Origin: an uncultured Bifidobacterium sp.
Lineage (GTDB): Bacteria; Actinomycetota; Actinomycetes; Actinomycetales; Bifidobacteriaceae
Assembly (NCBI GenBank): GCA_937874315.1
Contig: CALNAE010000254.1
Span: forward strand, 1-54,932
DNA length: 54,932 nt
Direction: 5' to 3'
Part shown: positions 8,964-18,084 of the stretch, one piece after another
How positions within the stretch are numbered: the first letter of the stretch is position 1
Layout: each line of letters starts with the position of its first letter
Program-made: the position numbers and the translations under genes
Notes under the pieces: model-generated
What the model was told of the DNA's origin: nothing
Seen by the model: the letters and a program-made list of their open reading frames with translations, nothing else
Databases searched by the model: none

Positions 8964-9035
8964 GGCCTCTAGGCTACACAAGTGTCGCTCCCATCGATTT
9001 TTCGACACACCGTGTTCGATGGATTGCGGAGGTGC

Positions 9036-9041
9036 TATAGT
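9036..9041 (+). promoter_or_regulatory. extended -10 of the tRNA-Leu promoter
   Basis: TGC-TATAGT (hexamer 9036-9041) is an extended -10 located 26 bases before the mature tRNA. The -35 is poor (TGTTCG at 17-base spacing). Confidence 0.4.
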
Positions 9042-9066
9042 TCCATACGTTGCCTTATTGCGACCT

Positions 9067-9153
9067 GTCCGGGTGGCGGAATGGTAGACGCGCTAGCTTG
9101 AGGTGCTAGTGCCTATTTATACAGGCGTACGGGTTCAACTCCCGTTCCGGACA
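9067..9153 (+). tRNA. tRNA-Leu (anticodon GAG)
   Basis: The 87-nt gene folds as a class II tRNA. The acceptor stem GTCCGGG pairs with TCCGGAC, with discriminator A at 9153. The anticodon arm CTAGC-TTGAGGT-GCTAG gives anticodon GAG. A long variable arm follows (GCCTATTTATACAGGC), and the T arm is CGGG-TTCAACT-CCCG. CCA is not encoded. It decodes CUC and CUU codons. Confidence 0.95.
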
Positions 9154-9160
9154 CAGCTGG

Positions 9161-9192
9161 AAGAAGCCCTTGAATCCAAGGGCTTCTTTGTG
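9161..9192 (+). terminator. intrinsic terminator after tRNA-Leu
   Basis: A perfect 12-bp stem, AAGAAGCCCTTG / CAAGGGCTTCTT with loop AATC, starts eight bases after the tRNA and runs into TGTGTTT. Confidence 0.85.
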
Positions 9193-9351
9193 TTTCAGGG
9201 ACATGTGAGCAGTCATCGTCCGCGCCCGTCGGCTCGGTGTGGATGCGCGCGATGCGATGTCGGCCCCAACTTGGGCCCCGGCGTCGCCCATAAGTCACGA
9301 TCCGCCCAGGCGGCGACGTCGATTCCCTCTGGTCCGCAAGAAAGGGTTGCC

Positions 9352-10215
9352 ATGCAATTCATCCCGATCGATTCCATCCACGATGAACGGGTCGACGCAT
9401 ATGTCAATCTGACCGAGCTGCAGCTGCGCAACCGACTCGAACCTGAGCGGGGATTGTTCATCGCGGAGTCACCCAAGGTCATCGCCCGGGCCCTCGCGGC
9501 ACATCGCGAACCTATTTCGCTGCTGGTGGAACGATCCTGGATCGATGACATGGCCGAGATGTTCCATGACATCGATAAGCGATGGGGATCCGACATCCCC
9601 GTCTACATCGCATCGCAAGAACAGCTGAAACAACTGACCGGCTATCGGTTGCACCGTGGGGCGTTGAGCGCGATGCGCCGCTGGCCGTTGCCCCGGGTGG
9701 AGGACATCTGCCGCGATGCCCGACGGGTGGCGATTATGGAAAACATCGTCGATCATACCAACGTCGGCGCGTTGATGCGCTCGGCCGCCGCGCTCGACGT
9801 CGATGCGGTGCTGGTGACGCCATCGTGCGGCGATCCGTTATACAGACGTGCGGCACGCGTCTCCATGGGCACGGTGTTTCAGATCCCCTGGACCAGGATC
9901 GGGTCCGACCACGATCACGACTGGGCCAAAGAAGGCGTCGCAAGGCTGCATGAGTTGGGATTCGTCACCGCCGCCATGGCGCTGGATGATGACTCCATCA
10001 GTCTGGACGAGTTGGTGGGACGTCTACATGCCCCGCAGGTCGATGCGCGGCATATCGAACGTCTCGCGCTGATCTTCGGCACCGAGGGTGACGGCTTGTC
10101 CAAGCGCACCATCGCGCACGCCGATCTCACGGTGAAGATACCGATGGGCCATGATGTGGATAGTCTCAATGTCGCGGCTTCCAGCGCGGTCGCCTTCTAT
10201 GCAACCCGGCCCTGA
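9352..10215 (+). CDS. TrmH/SpoU-family RNA 2'-O-methyltransferase
   Basis: The 287-residue SPOUT protein has the three family motifs: motif 1 NVGALMRSAAALDVDAVL, motif 2 LIFGTEGDGLS, and motif 3 IPMGHDVDSLNVAASSAV. The N-terminal third, with RGLFIAESPKVI, resembles the L30-like substrate-binding domain seen in rRNA methylases. The exact target (23S rRNA or tRNA) cannot be told from sequence. The ATG at 9352 is preceded by AAAGGG. An in-frame extension to 9103 runs through the tRNA gene and its terminator and is not real. Confidence 0.9.
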   Translation: MQFIPIDSIHDERVDAYVNLTELQLRNRLEPERGLFIAESPKVIARALAAHREPISLLVERSWIDDMAEMFHDIDKRWGSDIPVYIASQEQLKQLTGYRLHRGALSAMRRWPLPRVEDICRDARRVAIMENIVDHTNVGALMRSAAALDVDAVLVTPSCGDPLYRRAARVSMGTVFQIPWTRIGSDHDHDWAKEGVARLHELGFVTAAMALDDDSISLDELVGRLHAPQVDARHIERLALIFGTEGDGLSKRTIAHADLTVKIPMGHDVDSLNVAASSAVAFYATRP

Positions 10216-10263
10216 CAAGGCCTTTCCCAACTCGGCGTCCATAGTCCACTCCTCCTCGACTCC

Positions 10264-10297
10264 CCGTTCAGTTGCGAATCGCGAACGGCAAACGTTC
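10264..10297. promoter_or_regulatory. inverted repeats upstream of glgC
   Basis: CCGTTC (10264-10269) pairs with GAACGG (10283-10288). GCAAACGTTC (10288-10297) overlaps its end and resembles half of a LacI-family operator (GCAAACGTTTGC). It could be a terminator for the methyltransferase gene, a control site for glgC, or both. Confidence 0.3.
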
Positions 10298-10425
10298 TCA
10301 TTCCTCGGTGCTTTTGCCTTGCGTGTCGGAGATTATGTGCAATCATGGACGTAGCGGCGGTCTGCGACGATGCAGATCGGTGTGACCATACGGTGTCGTG
10401 AGACGCTCTACAGAGAGGAGTTCCG

Positions 10426-11673
10426 ATGGCAAAGAAGACCCCCAAGATCTTGTCGATCGTTCTGGCTGGTGGGGAAGGCACTCGTTTGATGCCACTGACC
10501 AGGGACCGCGCGAAGCCCGCGGTTCCGTTCGGCGGCGTGTTTCGACTGATCGATTTTCCGTTGAGTAATCTGGTGAATTCAGGATATTCGAAGATCATCG
10601 TACTCACCCAATACAAATCGCATTCCCTGGATCGTCACATCTCCAAGGTCTGGCGTTTCTCGCCGCTGATGGACGAATACGTCTCCCCGGTTCCCGCGCA
10701 GCAGCGGCTTGGCAAGCACTGGTATCTCGGCTCGGCCGACGCCATCTACCAGACAGTGAACATCATCGAAGACGAACGGCCCGATATCGTGGTCATTGTG
10801 GGGGCCGACCACGTGTATCGGATGGACTTCGGCCAGATGGTTCAGCAGCATATCGATTCGGGCGCGGAATTCACCGTCGCCGGCATCCGGCAGCCCATCG
10901 CGCAATCGGATCAATTCGGCGTCATCGAGGTCGATCCCGCACATCCCAATATGATCGACACCTTCCGGGAAAAGCCACAGACCACTCCGGGACTGCCGGA
11001 CGCACCCGGCCAGATCCTCGCCTCGATGGGCAACTACGTGGCCAATACGGACGCGCTTTTCGCCGCACTTGCGCAGGACGAGAAATCCGACAACACCAAG
11101 CACGATATGGGCGGTGACATCGCGCCATACTTCGCCTCGCGTCATGAGGCGGGCGTCTATGATTTTAATTCCAATGCGGTGCCGGGGGCGACCCCTACCG
11201 ACCATGCCTACTGGCGTGATGTGGGTACCATCAAGCAGTTCTACGATGCCCATATGGATCTGATCGCCTACACTCCCGAGTTCAATCTCTACAATCAGGA
11301 GTGGCCCATCTACACCATGTCGGGCAACCTGCCGCCGGCAAAATTCGTTCATGCCGGACGCGACCGTCTGGGTCATGCCACCGATTCCATCGTCTCCAAC
11401 GGCGTCATCGTGTCGGGTGGCGAAGTCCATCATTCGGTGCTCTCCCCCAACGTTCGCATCCACTCCTGGGCCCAGGTCGTCGATTCGATTCTGTTCGACG
11501 ACGTGGTCATCAACCGTCGCGCGCGCGTATACAAGGCGATTCTCGATAAGAACGTCGTGCTGACCGAGAACTCCACGGTCGGCATCGACACCGAACATGA
11601 CCTGGCGCGTGGGTTCACGGTGACGCCGGATGGCATCACCGTCGTCCCCAAGAGCACGGTCGTCGACGATTAG
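10426..11673 (+). CDS. glgC: glucose-1-phosphate adenylyltransferase
   Basis: GlgC makes ADP-glucose from ATP and glucose-1-phosphate, the committed step of glycogen synthesis. The N-terminal pyrophosphorylase motif GGEGTRLMPLTRDRAKPAVP is at residues 14-33, followed by FRLIDFPLSN. GADHVYRMDF holds the metal-site Asp. The C-terminal third is a left-handed beta-helix with repeats such as VSNGVIVSGG and SVLSPNVRIHSWAQV. At 415 residues it is full length. GAGAGGAG precedes the ATG. A strong hairpin at 11713-11761 ends transcription. Confidence 0.97.
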   Translation: MAKKTPKILSIVLAGGEGTRLMPLTRDRAKPAVPFGGVFRLIDFPLSNLVNSGYSKIIVLTQYKSHSLDRHISKVWRFSPLMDEYVSPVPAQQRLGKHWYLGSADAIYQTVNIIEDERPDIVVIVGADHVYRMDFGQMVQQHIDSGAEFTVAGIRQPIAQSDQFGVIEVDPAHPNMIDTFREKPQTTPGLPDAPGQILASMGNYVANTDALFAALAQDEKSDNTKHDMGGDIAPYFASRHEAGVYDFNSNAVPGATPTDHAYWRDVGTIKQFYDAHMDLIAYTPEFNLYNQEWPIYTMSGNLPPAKFVHAGRDRLGHATDSIVSNGVIVSGGEVHHSVLSPNVRIHSWAQVVDSILFDDVVINRRARVYKAILDKNVVLTENSTVGIDTEHDLARGFTVTPDGITVVPKSTVVDD

Positions 11674-11712
11674 GCCCCTCGTTCAACGCCGCCGATAAGT
11701 CAACGTCGCTGT

Positions 11713-11761
11713 TGGGTTCCGGCCCGTACCCGCCGTCGGGCAGAAAACGGGCCGGAACCCA
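11713..11761 (+). terminator. hairpin terminator after glgC
   Basis: A perfect 15-bp stem (TGGGTTCCGGCCCGT at 11713-11727 with 11747-11761) encloses a small CCCG/CGGG hairpin. There is no T-run. Further ACGCAT repeats and a GCGTGC/GCACGC hairpin follow. Confidence 0.6.
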
Positions 11762-11910
11762 TACGCATCGTACGCATCCATGCATGATATGCGTCGTTGC
11801 GCGTGCATTGTCGCACGCTCCGGATGCCGTCTTACCTCACCCATCACGTCAACACGAGGCCGAGCCGAGCCGGTATCAATCCGCGCGATGACGTCGAACG
11901 GTTCGGCGCC

Positions 11911-11937
11911 GAGTCGGTACCTACCCAGTACCGACTC
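11911..11937 (-). terminator. hairpin at the end of the suf operon
   Basis: GAGTCGGTAC (11911-11920) and GTACCGACTC (11928-11937) form a perfect 10-bp stem with a seven-base loop. It overlaps the sufT stop codon. No U-run follows on the minus strand. Confidence 0.5.
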
Positions 11938-12586
11938 AGTACTTCGGCATGTTCTCCAGATTGAATCCGATGGCGGCCAGCTGATCGCGCCCCTCGGGGG
12001 TTATCTTATCGGTGGTCCAGAGCGGTTCCCAAGTCCAATCGATTCTGAATTCCTCGACCAGACCCGCCAGAGTACTGGCGCACTCATCTTCGATGAGGTC
12101 GGTGAGTGGGCACGCCGGCGTGGTCAGCGTCATGGTGATGATGGCGCGCCCCTGCTTATCGATCTCGATGCCATAGACCAGTCCGAGGTCAATGACGTCA
12201 ATGCCGAGCTCCGGGTCGATCACCTGATGAAGGGCTTCGCGAACATCCACCGCCGTGGCCCTGCCGATCTCGTCCACCGCCTGCAGAGCGATGGAGTCAT
12301 CCTCGCCGACATCGTCGGACCGATTCGTCGCCGGCGTCGTGGTCTGCGGTTCGGCATCGTCGACCAGGGGGGTTGATCGGGTTCCCACGGTCCGCTTGTG
12401 CTGCACGGAATCGAATTGCCGCGTGCCCGTGCCCGATGTCCCGGCCGCGAGCGTCCCCGCAAGCTGCGGATTGGCATAGACCTGGCGCGCGGTCGCCTCG
12501 TCGCCTATCGCGCGATTCACCGAATCGAAGATGGTCGATCGCGGCTCAGGAACGAGCGAATCCAATTCGTCTTGTGTATCATGCAT
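11936..12586 (-). CDS. sufT: SufT-like DUF59/MIP18 Fe-S assembly protein
   Basis: The last 100 residues match the DUF59/MIP18 family, with VIDPELGIDVIDLGLVYGI and the conserved Cys in TPACPLTDLIEDE. Family members help mature or deliver Fe-S clusters. It is the terminal gene of the suf operon. The start at 12586 has AGGGG nine bases upstream; an ATG at 12592 is too close to that site. The first 100 residues form an extension without recognisable domain, rich in Thr, Asp and Gly, including AGTLAAGTSGTGTRQ. Most SufT proteins are about 100-130 residues, so this 216-residue form is long. Confidence 0.85.
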   Translation of the reverse strand: MHDTQDELDSLVPEPRSTIFDSVNRAIGDEATARQVYANPQLAGTLAAGTSGTGTRQFDSVQHKRTVGTRSTPLVDDAEPQTTTPATNRSDDVGEDDSIALQAVDEIGRATAVDVREALHQVIDPELGIDVIDLGLVYGIEIDKQGRAIITMTLTTPACPLTDLIEDECASTLAGLVEEFRIDWTWEPLWTTDKITPEGRDQLAAIGFNLENMPKY

Positions 12587-12598
12587 GATCATCAACCC

Positions 12599-13195
12599 CT
12601 ACTTTGCACCGGCGACGGCGTGACCATCGTCGGAAATTGTGTGCTCGACTTGTTGCGACGCCAGTGCCTTGGCCACGGAATCCTGGAGACCTTCCCAACC
12701 AAGCAGGGCGCACTTAATGCGCATGGGATATTTGGATGCCCCTTGGAACACGATCGCGTCGCCGAGCCGTTCCTCATCCTTCTGCGTCGAGAGACCCGCG
12801 CCGCGAGACTGCATCAGACGCCGGAACACCTCGAGCAGATCCATCGCCTCGCTCACCGTCGCGCCATCGACCAGATCGGTCATCATCGACAGGCTCGCCT
12901 GGGAGATCGAGCAGCCCTGGCCATCCCAAACCAGGCGCTCGATCCTACGTGGTTCGTCGTGCGATACCTCGACATGAACCGTCACCTCATCGCCGCATGT
13001 CGGGTTGAACTGATGCGATTCACCTGGGGTGCAATAGGCATGATCGGCCCGTAGCGTCGTCGAACCGGAACCGGGGACGCTCTGCGCCCCATCGCCCGCC
13101 AGAGACGATTTGCCATGGGGGTGCCGGGATGCATCGAGAATCACCTCCTGATACATCTGTTGAAGATCGTCGTCGCTCATATCGAAATCGTTCAT
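12599..13195 (-). CDS. sufU: Fe-S assembly sulfur-transfer protein SufU
   Basis: SufU accepts persulfide sulfur from SufS in the actinobacterial and firmicute SUF system. Zinc and sulfur ligands are visible: NPTCGDEV (Cys and Asp), GQGCSIS and IKCALLGWEGL. The protein is 198 residues; an internal Ser/Gly-rich stretch (residues 25-45) lengthens the usual 145-residue form, and a C-terminal tail follows the last Cys. I chose the ATG at 13195, four bases after the sufS stop, with AAGGTG upstream. A second ATG at 13180 is possible. Confidence 0.93.
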   Translation of the reverse strand: MNDFDMSDDDLQQMYQEVILDASRHPHGKSSLAGDGAQSVPGSGSTTLRADHAYCTPGESHQFNPTCGDEVTVHVEVSHDEPRRIERLVWDGQGCSISQASLSMMTDLVDGATVSEAMDLLEVFRRLMQSRGAGLSTQKDEERLGDAIVFQGASKYPMRIKCALLGWEGLQDSVAKALASQQVEHTISDDGHAVAGAK

Positions 13196-13199
13196 ACTC

Positions 13200-14471
13200 T
13201 CACACCTTGAAAAACTCACGCACGCGAGCCACCGCGGCCACCAGGGCCGCGGCATCCTCCACACTGTTGTACACGCCGCACGAGGCCCTGTTGGACGCGA
13301 ACAGTCCGAAATGACGATGGACCGGCTGTGCGCAATGATGGCCGACGCGCACGGCGATGCCTTCGGCATCCAGGAATTGCCCGACGTCGTGGGGATGGAC
13401 GCCCCGCACATCAAACGCCACCGTTCCTATGCGGCGCTCGTTTCGCACCGGGCCCAGAACCCTGACGCCGTCGAGGTCGTTGAGCTTGAGCAGCTCGCCG
13501 GAAATCGTACGTTCATGGCGCGCGATCTCGTCCATGCCGATGGCACGCATCCAATCGGCCGCCACACCGGCCGCGACGACCTGTGCGACGGGCTGGGTGC
13601 CGGCTTCGAAGCGGGCGGGCGGATCCATATACTGCGCCGGCCGATTCATCCAGGCCAGTTCCACCATCGAGCCGCCGAAGGAGGCCGGAGGCAATGCCTC
13701 AAGCAATTCGCGGCGACCGTAGAGGAATCCGACCCCGGTTGGGCCGTACATCTTATGGGCGCTGAACGCGGCGAAATCAACGCCGAGCGCATGGAAGTCA
13801 ATAGCCAGATGGGGAACCGACTGGCAGGCATCAAGGATGAACAGTCCCCCGACCTCGTGGGTCCGGTTGACAATCGGCGTGAGATCGGTGACGGCGCCGG
13901 TCACATTGGAGATATGGGTGATGGCCACGATCTTCGTGCGTGACGTGATCACCTCATCGGCCGTATCGGAGCGGATGCGACCATCGTCGTCGAGTTCGAA
14001 CCATTTCAGCGTCGCCCCGGTGCGGGCGGCCAGTTCCTGGAAGGGCAGCAGAACGGAATGATGCTCGGCCTTGGATACGACGATCTCGTCGCCGGGCTTC
14101 AGCGCGAAGCGCCGTGCGACCTGCCCGCCTCTGCCTTGCGAAGCGTTGCCGAATGCGGTGGCGAGGAGATTGAGCGCAGCCGTCGCTCCCGCCGTCACGA
14201 CGATCTCCTCATGTCCCTCCTGCTCGTCGGCGCCGACGAGCCGCGCCACCTTGGCACGTGCCTGTTCGAAGGCGACCGTGCTACGTGCCGCGAGCTCGTG
14301 GGCGCCACGATGAACGCCGGCGTTGATCGTGCGATAGAAATCACCCTCGGCATCGATCACCGTCGACGGCTTCTGCGCGGTGGCCGCGGAATCGAGATAC
14401 ACCAACGGATGACCATGAATCCGCTGGTCCAAAATCGGGAATTCTCCGCGAATCTCTGCGAAATCTGTCAT
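13200..14471 (-). CDS. sufS: cysteine desulfurase SufS
   Basis: SufS is a PLP enzyme that removes sulfur from cysteine and passes it to SufU. The Schiff-base lysine is in FAAFSAHKMYGPTGVGFLYG. The catalytic Cys loop is VRVGHHCAQP near the C-terminus. N-terminal YLDSAATAQKP is typical of group II desulfurases. The length is 423 residues. The ATG at 14471 has GAGGAAG somewhat far upstream (about 13 bases). It follows sufC by 70 bp. Confidence 0.96.
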   Translation of the reverse strand: MTDFAEIRGEFPILDQRIHGHPLVYLDSAATAQKPSTVIDAEGDFYRTINAGVHRGAHELAARSTVAFEQARAKVARLVGADEQEGHEEIVVTAGATAALNLLATAFGNASQGRGGQVARRFALKPGDEIVVSKAEHHSVLLPFQELAARTGATLKWFELDDDGRIRSDTADEVITSRTKIVAITHISNVTGAVTDLTPIVNRTHEVGGLFILDACQSVPHLAIDFHALGVDFAAFSAHKMYGPTGVGFLYGRRELLEALPPASFGGSMVELAWMNRPAQYMDPPARFEAGTQPVAQVVAAGVAADWMRAIGMDEIARHERTISGELLKLNDLDGVRVLGPVRNERRIGTVAFDVRGVHPHDVGQFLDAEGIAVRVGHHCAQPVHRHFGLFASNRASCGVYNSVEDAAALVAAVARVREFFKV

Positions 14472-14541
14472 GCGACGTTTTCTTCCTCTTCGTTCGAATC
14501 CTTGATCGACTTGATCCTGGCAGCCATGAGTCCTTGCGTTC

Positions 14542-15321
14542 CTAAGCCAGCGCTGACTCCGAGTCGGAGCCCTCGGGCAGATACTGGTCGTAGCCGGATT
14601 CCTCGAGCTCGTCGGCCAGCTCTGGGCCACCGGTCTTCACGAACCGCCCGTTGGCGAACACATGTACGATATCCGGTTTGATGTATTTCAATATCCGCGT
14701 GTAATGCGTGATCAGCAGCAGACCAAGACCTGTGTTCTCCTTGGCCCGGTTCACTCCCTCGGACACGATGCGCAATGCGTCGACGTCGAGCCCGGAATCG
14801 GTCTCGTCCAGAATCGCGAATTTGGGTTTGAGCAGTTCGAGCTGCAGCACCTCCGCGCGTTTCTTTTCGCCTCCCGAGAAACCCTCATTGACCGAGCGTG
14901 CGGCGAATTTCGGGTCCATCCGCAGTTTCTTCATCGCGGTCCCGAGCTCCTTGGCCCATTGCCGGATGGCCGGAGCCTTGCCGTCGATCTCCGTCTTCGA
15001 AGTGCGTAGGAAATTGGTCATGGACACGCCCGGCACCTCGACCGGATATTGCATGGCGAGGAACAGACCGGTGCGTGCTCGCTCATCGGGTGTCATCGTG
15101 AGCAGATCCTTGCCGTCGAGCAGGGCCTGACCGGAATCGACGATGTACTTCGGGTGACCCGCCAGCGTGTAGGCCAGGGTCGATTTTCCGGAGCCGTTCG
15201 GCCCCATGATGGCGTGAGACTCGTTCGAATTGATCACGAGATTCACCCCTTTGAGGATCTGTTTACGGCCTTCTTTCGTTTCCACCGAAGCGTAGAGATC
15301 CTTGATTTCCAATGTCGACAT
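14542..15321 (-). CDS. sufC: Fe-S assembly ATPase SufC
   Basis: SufC is the ABC-type ATPase of the SufBCD scaffold. Walker A is GPNGSGKST, the signature is GFSGGEKKRAEVLQLELL, and Walker B is FAILDETDSGLD, the SufC form. The length is 259 residues. The start is two bases after the sufD stop with GGAG just upstream, so translation is coupled. Confidence 0.97.
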   Translation of the reverse strand: MSTLEIKDLYASVETKEGRKQILKGVNLVINSNESHAIMGPNGSGKSTLAYTLAGHPKYIVDSGQALLDGKDLLTMTPDERARTGLFLAMQYPVEVPGVSMTNFLRTSKTEIDGKAPAIRQWAKELGTAMKKLRMDPKFAARSVNEGFSGGEKKRAEVLQLELLKPKFAILDETDSGLDVDALRIVSEGVNRAKENTGLGLLLITHYTRILKYIKPDIVHVFANGRFVKTGGPELADELEESGYDQYLPEGSDSESALA

Positions 15322-15323
15322 CG

Positions 15324-16583
15324 CTATTTCTCCTCTAGTACGTGCTGCATGGCCGCGCTCTCTCCACGAGCCAGCCGACGATCAATCACATTCATAAGAT
15401 GATCGGTGATGGCGGGTACGCCGATCTCCTCGATAAGCTCACCGAAGAAGCCACGCACCACCAGCTTGCGCGCCTCGGCTTCCGGGATGCCGCGAGATTG
15501 CAGATAGAACAGTTCCTCATCGTCGAAACGTCCCACCGAGCTGGCGTGGCCGGCGCCGACGATGTCGCCGTTTTCGATCTCCAGATTCGGCTCGGAATCG
15601 GCGACCGCTCCCGGGGTGAGCACCAGATTGCGGTTAAGCTCGTAGGAGTCGGTTCCCGGCGCGGTCGGTTGAATCAATGCGTTGCCCACCCAAGTGGCAT
15701 GGGCATGATCGCCGTCCAACGCGCCCTTGTAGACCACACGTGACTTGCAGTGCGGGTGGTTGTGCACGACCATCGTGCGATGCTCGATGTGCTCGCCCGG
15801 ATCGACGAAGTAGATGCCGAGCATGTTGAGATCGCCCTCTTCACCGCCGAAGTCCTGATCCATGCGGATTCGGACGACATCGCCGCCCAGAGTGACCACC
15901 GAATGGCGCAACGATGCGCCCTCGCCGACGTGAATACGCTGGTTGCCTATCTGTTTGGAACCTTTGCCCCATTCCTGGATGAAGGTGGCCGATACTCGCG
16001 AATGCTTGCCGGTGGTGAGTTCGATGCCTTCGGCAATCCGGGCGAGACCGCCGTGTTCGACGACGATATCGGCGTGAGCATCATCCTCGACGACGATTAC
16101 GAGGTGCACCGCGTCCATGTCGACATCGTGGTTCGACTCGTCCGCCGCGGCCGCGGGCCTGGCGCCGCCCTGTATTTTGATGAGCACGGGTTGCGCGGGC
16201 TGGCCGCACACGGTCACCGTCGTCGCGATGGTGGCGCTGTTCCATTCGACCACGGATGCGCGGTCGCTGGGCATGAGCACGGTCCCGGAAGGCGCCTGTC
16301 CCATCGGAATCGTGGCGACGCTGACCTGATTCGCGTCGACGGGACTGCCATCGATGTTGCTCACCGAGATGGACGTGGTATGGGTCGGTTGGAAGACATG
16401 AAAGAACTCGCTCATGCGTTCGATCGGCGTGAACCGCCAGTCGGGATCCTTGCGCTTGGGCATGGGGAACGCGTCGAGGTCGAACGATCTCGGTTCCTTG
16501 TCCGCGCTTGAGGGCATGGCAGCCGGCATGGCATAGGGATTATGCGGATCCGCCGCCGCAATCTTCACTTCTTGGTTCGTCAT
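15324..16583 (-). CDS. sufD: Fe-S assembly protein SufD
   Basis: SufD is the SufB paralogue in the SufBC2D scaffold. The 419-residue protein has the beta-helix core with LVIVVEDDAHADIVVEH and RIMDQDFGGEEGDLNMLG-like strands. The conserved C-terminal block is HASSVGRFDDEELFYLQSRG. The ATG at 16583 lies four bases after the sufB stop, with GGTGGG upstream. An in-frame extension to 16643 runs into sufB and is not used. Confidence 0.95.
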   Translation of the reverse strand: MTNQEVKIAAADPHNPYAMPAAMPSSADKEPRSFDLDAFPMPKRKDPDWRFTPIERMSEFFHVFQPTHTTSISVSNIDGSPVDANQVSVATIPMGQAPSGTVLMPSDRASVVEWNSATIATTVTVCGQPAQPVLIKIQGGARPAAAADESNHDVDMDAVHLVIVVEDDAHADIVVEHGGLARIAEGIELTTGKHSRVSATFIQEWGKGSKQIGNQRIHVGEGASLRHSVVTLGGDVVRIRMDQDFGGEEGDLNMLGIYFVDPGEHIEHRTMVVHNHPHCKSRVVYKGALDGDHAHATWVGNALIQPTAPGTDSYELNRNLVLTPGAVADSEPNLEIENGDIVGAGHASSVGRFDDEELFYLQSRGIPEAEARKLVVRGFFGELIEEIGVPAITDHLMNVIDRRLARGESAAMQHVLEEK

Positions 16584-16587
16584 CGGT

Positions 16588-18084
16588 TCAGCCCACCGAT
16601 CCTTCCATCTGCAACTCGACCAGTCGATTAAGCTCCAAGGCATATTCCATAGGCAATTGGCGACTGATCGGTTCGACGAAGCCGCGCACTATCATGCCCA
16701 TGGCCTCCTTCTCCTCCAGACCGCGGCTCATCAGGTAGAACAGCTGGTCTTCGGAGACCTTCGACACCGTCGCCTCATGGGCCATCGACACGTCGTCCTC
16801 GCGCACATCCACATGCGGGTACGTGTCGGAACGGGAATAGTCGTCCACCAGCAGGGCATCGCAGACCACCGAGGAGCTCGAGCCCTTCGCGCCCTTGATG
16901 ACCTTGACCAGTCCCCGGTAGGCGGCGCGGCCGCCGCTGCGGGAGATGGACTTCGAGACGATGGTCGAGCTGGTGTGTGGGGCCAGATGGATCATTTTGG
17001 CGCCCGTGTCCTGATATTGCCCCTGCCCTGCGAAACCGAGTGACAATGTTTCGGCCTTGGCGTAGGGCTCGGCAAGGATGCATGACGGGTACTTCATCGT
17101 GGCCTTGGAACCGATGTTGCCATCGACCCATTCCATGGTTCCCCCCTCGCGCACATAGGAACGCTGGGTCACCAGATTATAGACGTTATTCGACCAGTTC
17201 TGCACGGTCGTGTACCTGACGCGGGCGTGTTTCTCCACCACGATTTCGACATTCGCGGCATGCAGCGAATCCGTCGCGTAGATGGGCGCGGTGCAACCTT
17301 CGACGTAGTGGACGTATGATCCCTCGTCGGCGATGATCAACGTTCGCTCGAATTGTCCCATATTCGGCGTGTTGATGCGGAAGTATGCCTGCAACGGGAT
17401 ATCGACATGAACGCCCTTGGGCACATAGACGAAGGATCCGCCCGACCACGCCGCGGTGTTGAGCGCTGCGAATTTGTTGTCGTCCGGCGGGATCACCGTG
17501 GCGAAATACTTCTTCACCAGATCGGGGTACTCGCGCACCGCGGTATCCGTATCCACGAAGATCACGCCCTGTTCCTTCAGGTCCTCGCGTATCGAATTGT
17601 AGATGACCTCGGATTCGTATTGCGCGGCGACGCCGGATACCAGACGCTTCTTCTCGGCCTCGGGGATGCCGAGCCGATCATAGGTGGTGCGGATGTCGTC
17701 CGGCAGGTCCTCCCACGTGGTTGCCTGCTTATCGAGCGGCTTCACATAGTATTTGAAGTCCTGCGCATGGAACTCCGACAGATCGACGCCCCAATCCGGC
17801 ATCGGCGCGTCCAGGAACGCCCGATACCCCTTGAGACGATAATCGAGCATCCATTGCGGCTCGTGCTTATCCGCGGATATGGCTCGCACCACATCCTCGT
17901 CGATGCCTTTTTTCGCGGCCTCTCCGGCCGCATCCGAATCGTGCCAGCCATAGTTATAGTCGCCGAATTCATCGATAATCTTGTCATCCTGCTTGATCTT
18001 ATCCTCGTTGACACGGGTGCGGTCAGTCACATACTGACTCATCTCCATGTCGGACGCGGCATCGGGTGCATGTTGGTCCACCAC
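16588..18084 (-). CDS. sufB: Fe-S assembly scaffold protein SufB
   Basis: SufB is the core scaffold on which the cluster is built. The 498-residue protein has the family blocks PKGVHVDIPLQAYFR, YVEGCTAPIY (with a conserved Cys), NWSNNVYNLVTQR and HEATVSKVSEDQLFYLMSRG. It is the first gene of the operon. I chose GTG at 18084 because GGAGG lies nine bases upstream; the next codon is also GTG. The open frame continues to 18117 without a ribosome site. Confidence 0.96.
   Translation of the reverse strand: MVDQHAPDAASDMEMSQYVTDRTRVNEDKIKQDDKIIDEFGDYNYGWHDSDAAGEAAKKGIDEDVVRAISADKHEPQWMLDYRLKGYRAFLDAPMPDWGVDLSEFHAQDFKYYVKPLDKQATTWEDLPDDIRTTYDRLGIPEAEKKRLVSGVAAQYESEVIYNSIREDLKEQGVIFVDTDTAVREYPDLVKKYFATVIPPDDNKFAALNTAAWSGGSFVYVPKGVHVDIPLQAYFRINTPNMGQFERTLIIADEGSYVHYVEGCTAPIYATDSLHAANVEIVVEKHARVRYTTVQNWSNNVYNLVTQRSYVREGGTMEWVDGNIGSKATMKYPSCILAEPYAKAETLSLGFAGQGQYQDTGAKMIHLAPHTSSTIVSKSISRSGGRAAYRGLVKVIKGAKGSSSSVVCDALLVDDYSRSDTYPHVDVREDDVSMAHEATVSKVSEDQLFYLMSRGLEEKEAMGMIVRGFVEPISRQLPMEYALELNRLVELQMEGSVG

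Noticed and set aside
9067..9153. tRNA-Leu as an integration site
   Set aside because: No duplicated tRNA 3' end and no integrase or mobile genes nearby.
9103..9351. N-terminal extension of the TrmH-family gene
   Set aside because: It would read through tRNA-Leu and its terminator. The ATG at 9352 has a good ribosome site and matches the family length.
10579..11598. 339-codon minus-strand ORF inside glgC
   Set aside because: It is the exact antisense of glgC, with no ribosome site and a composition typical of reverse frames of high-GC genes (many Val, Gly, Asp, His).
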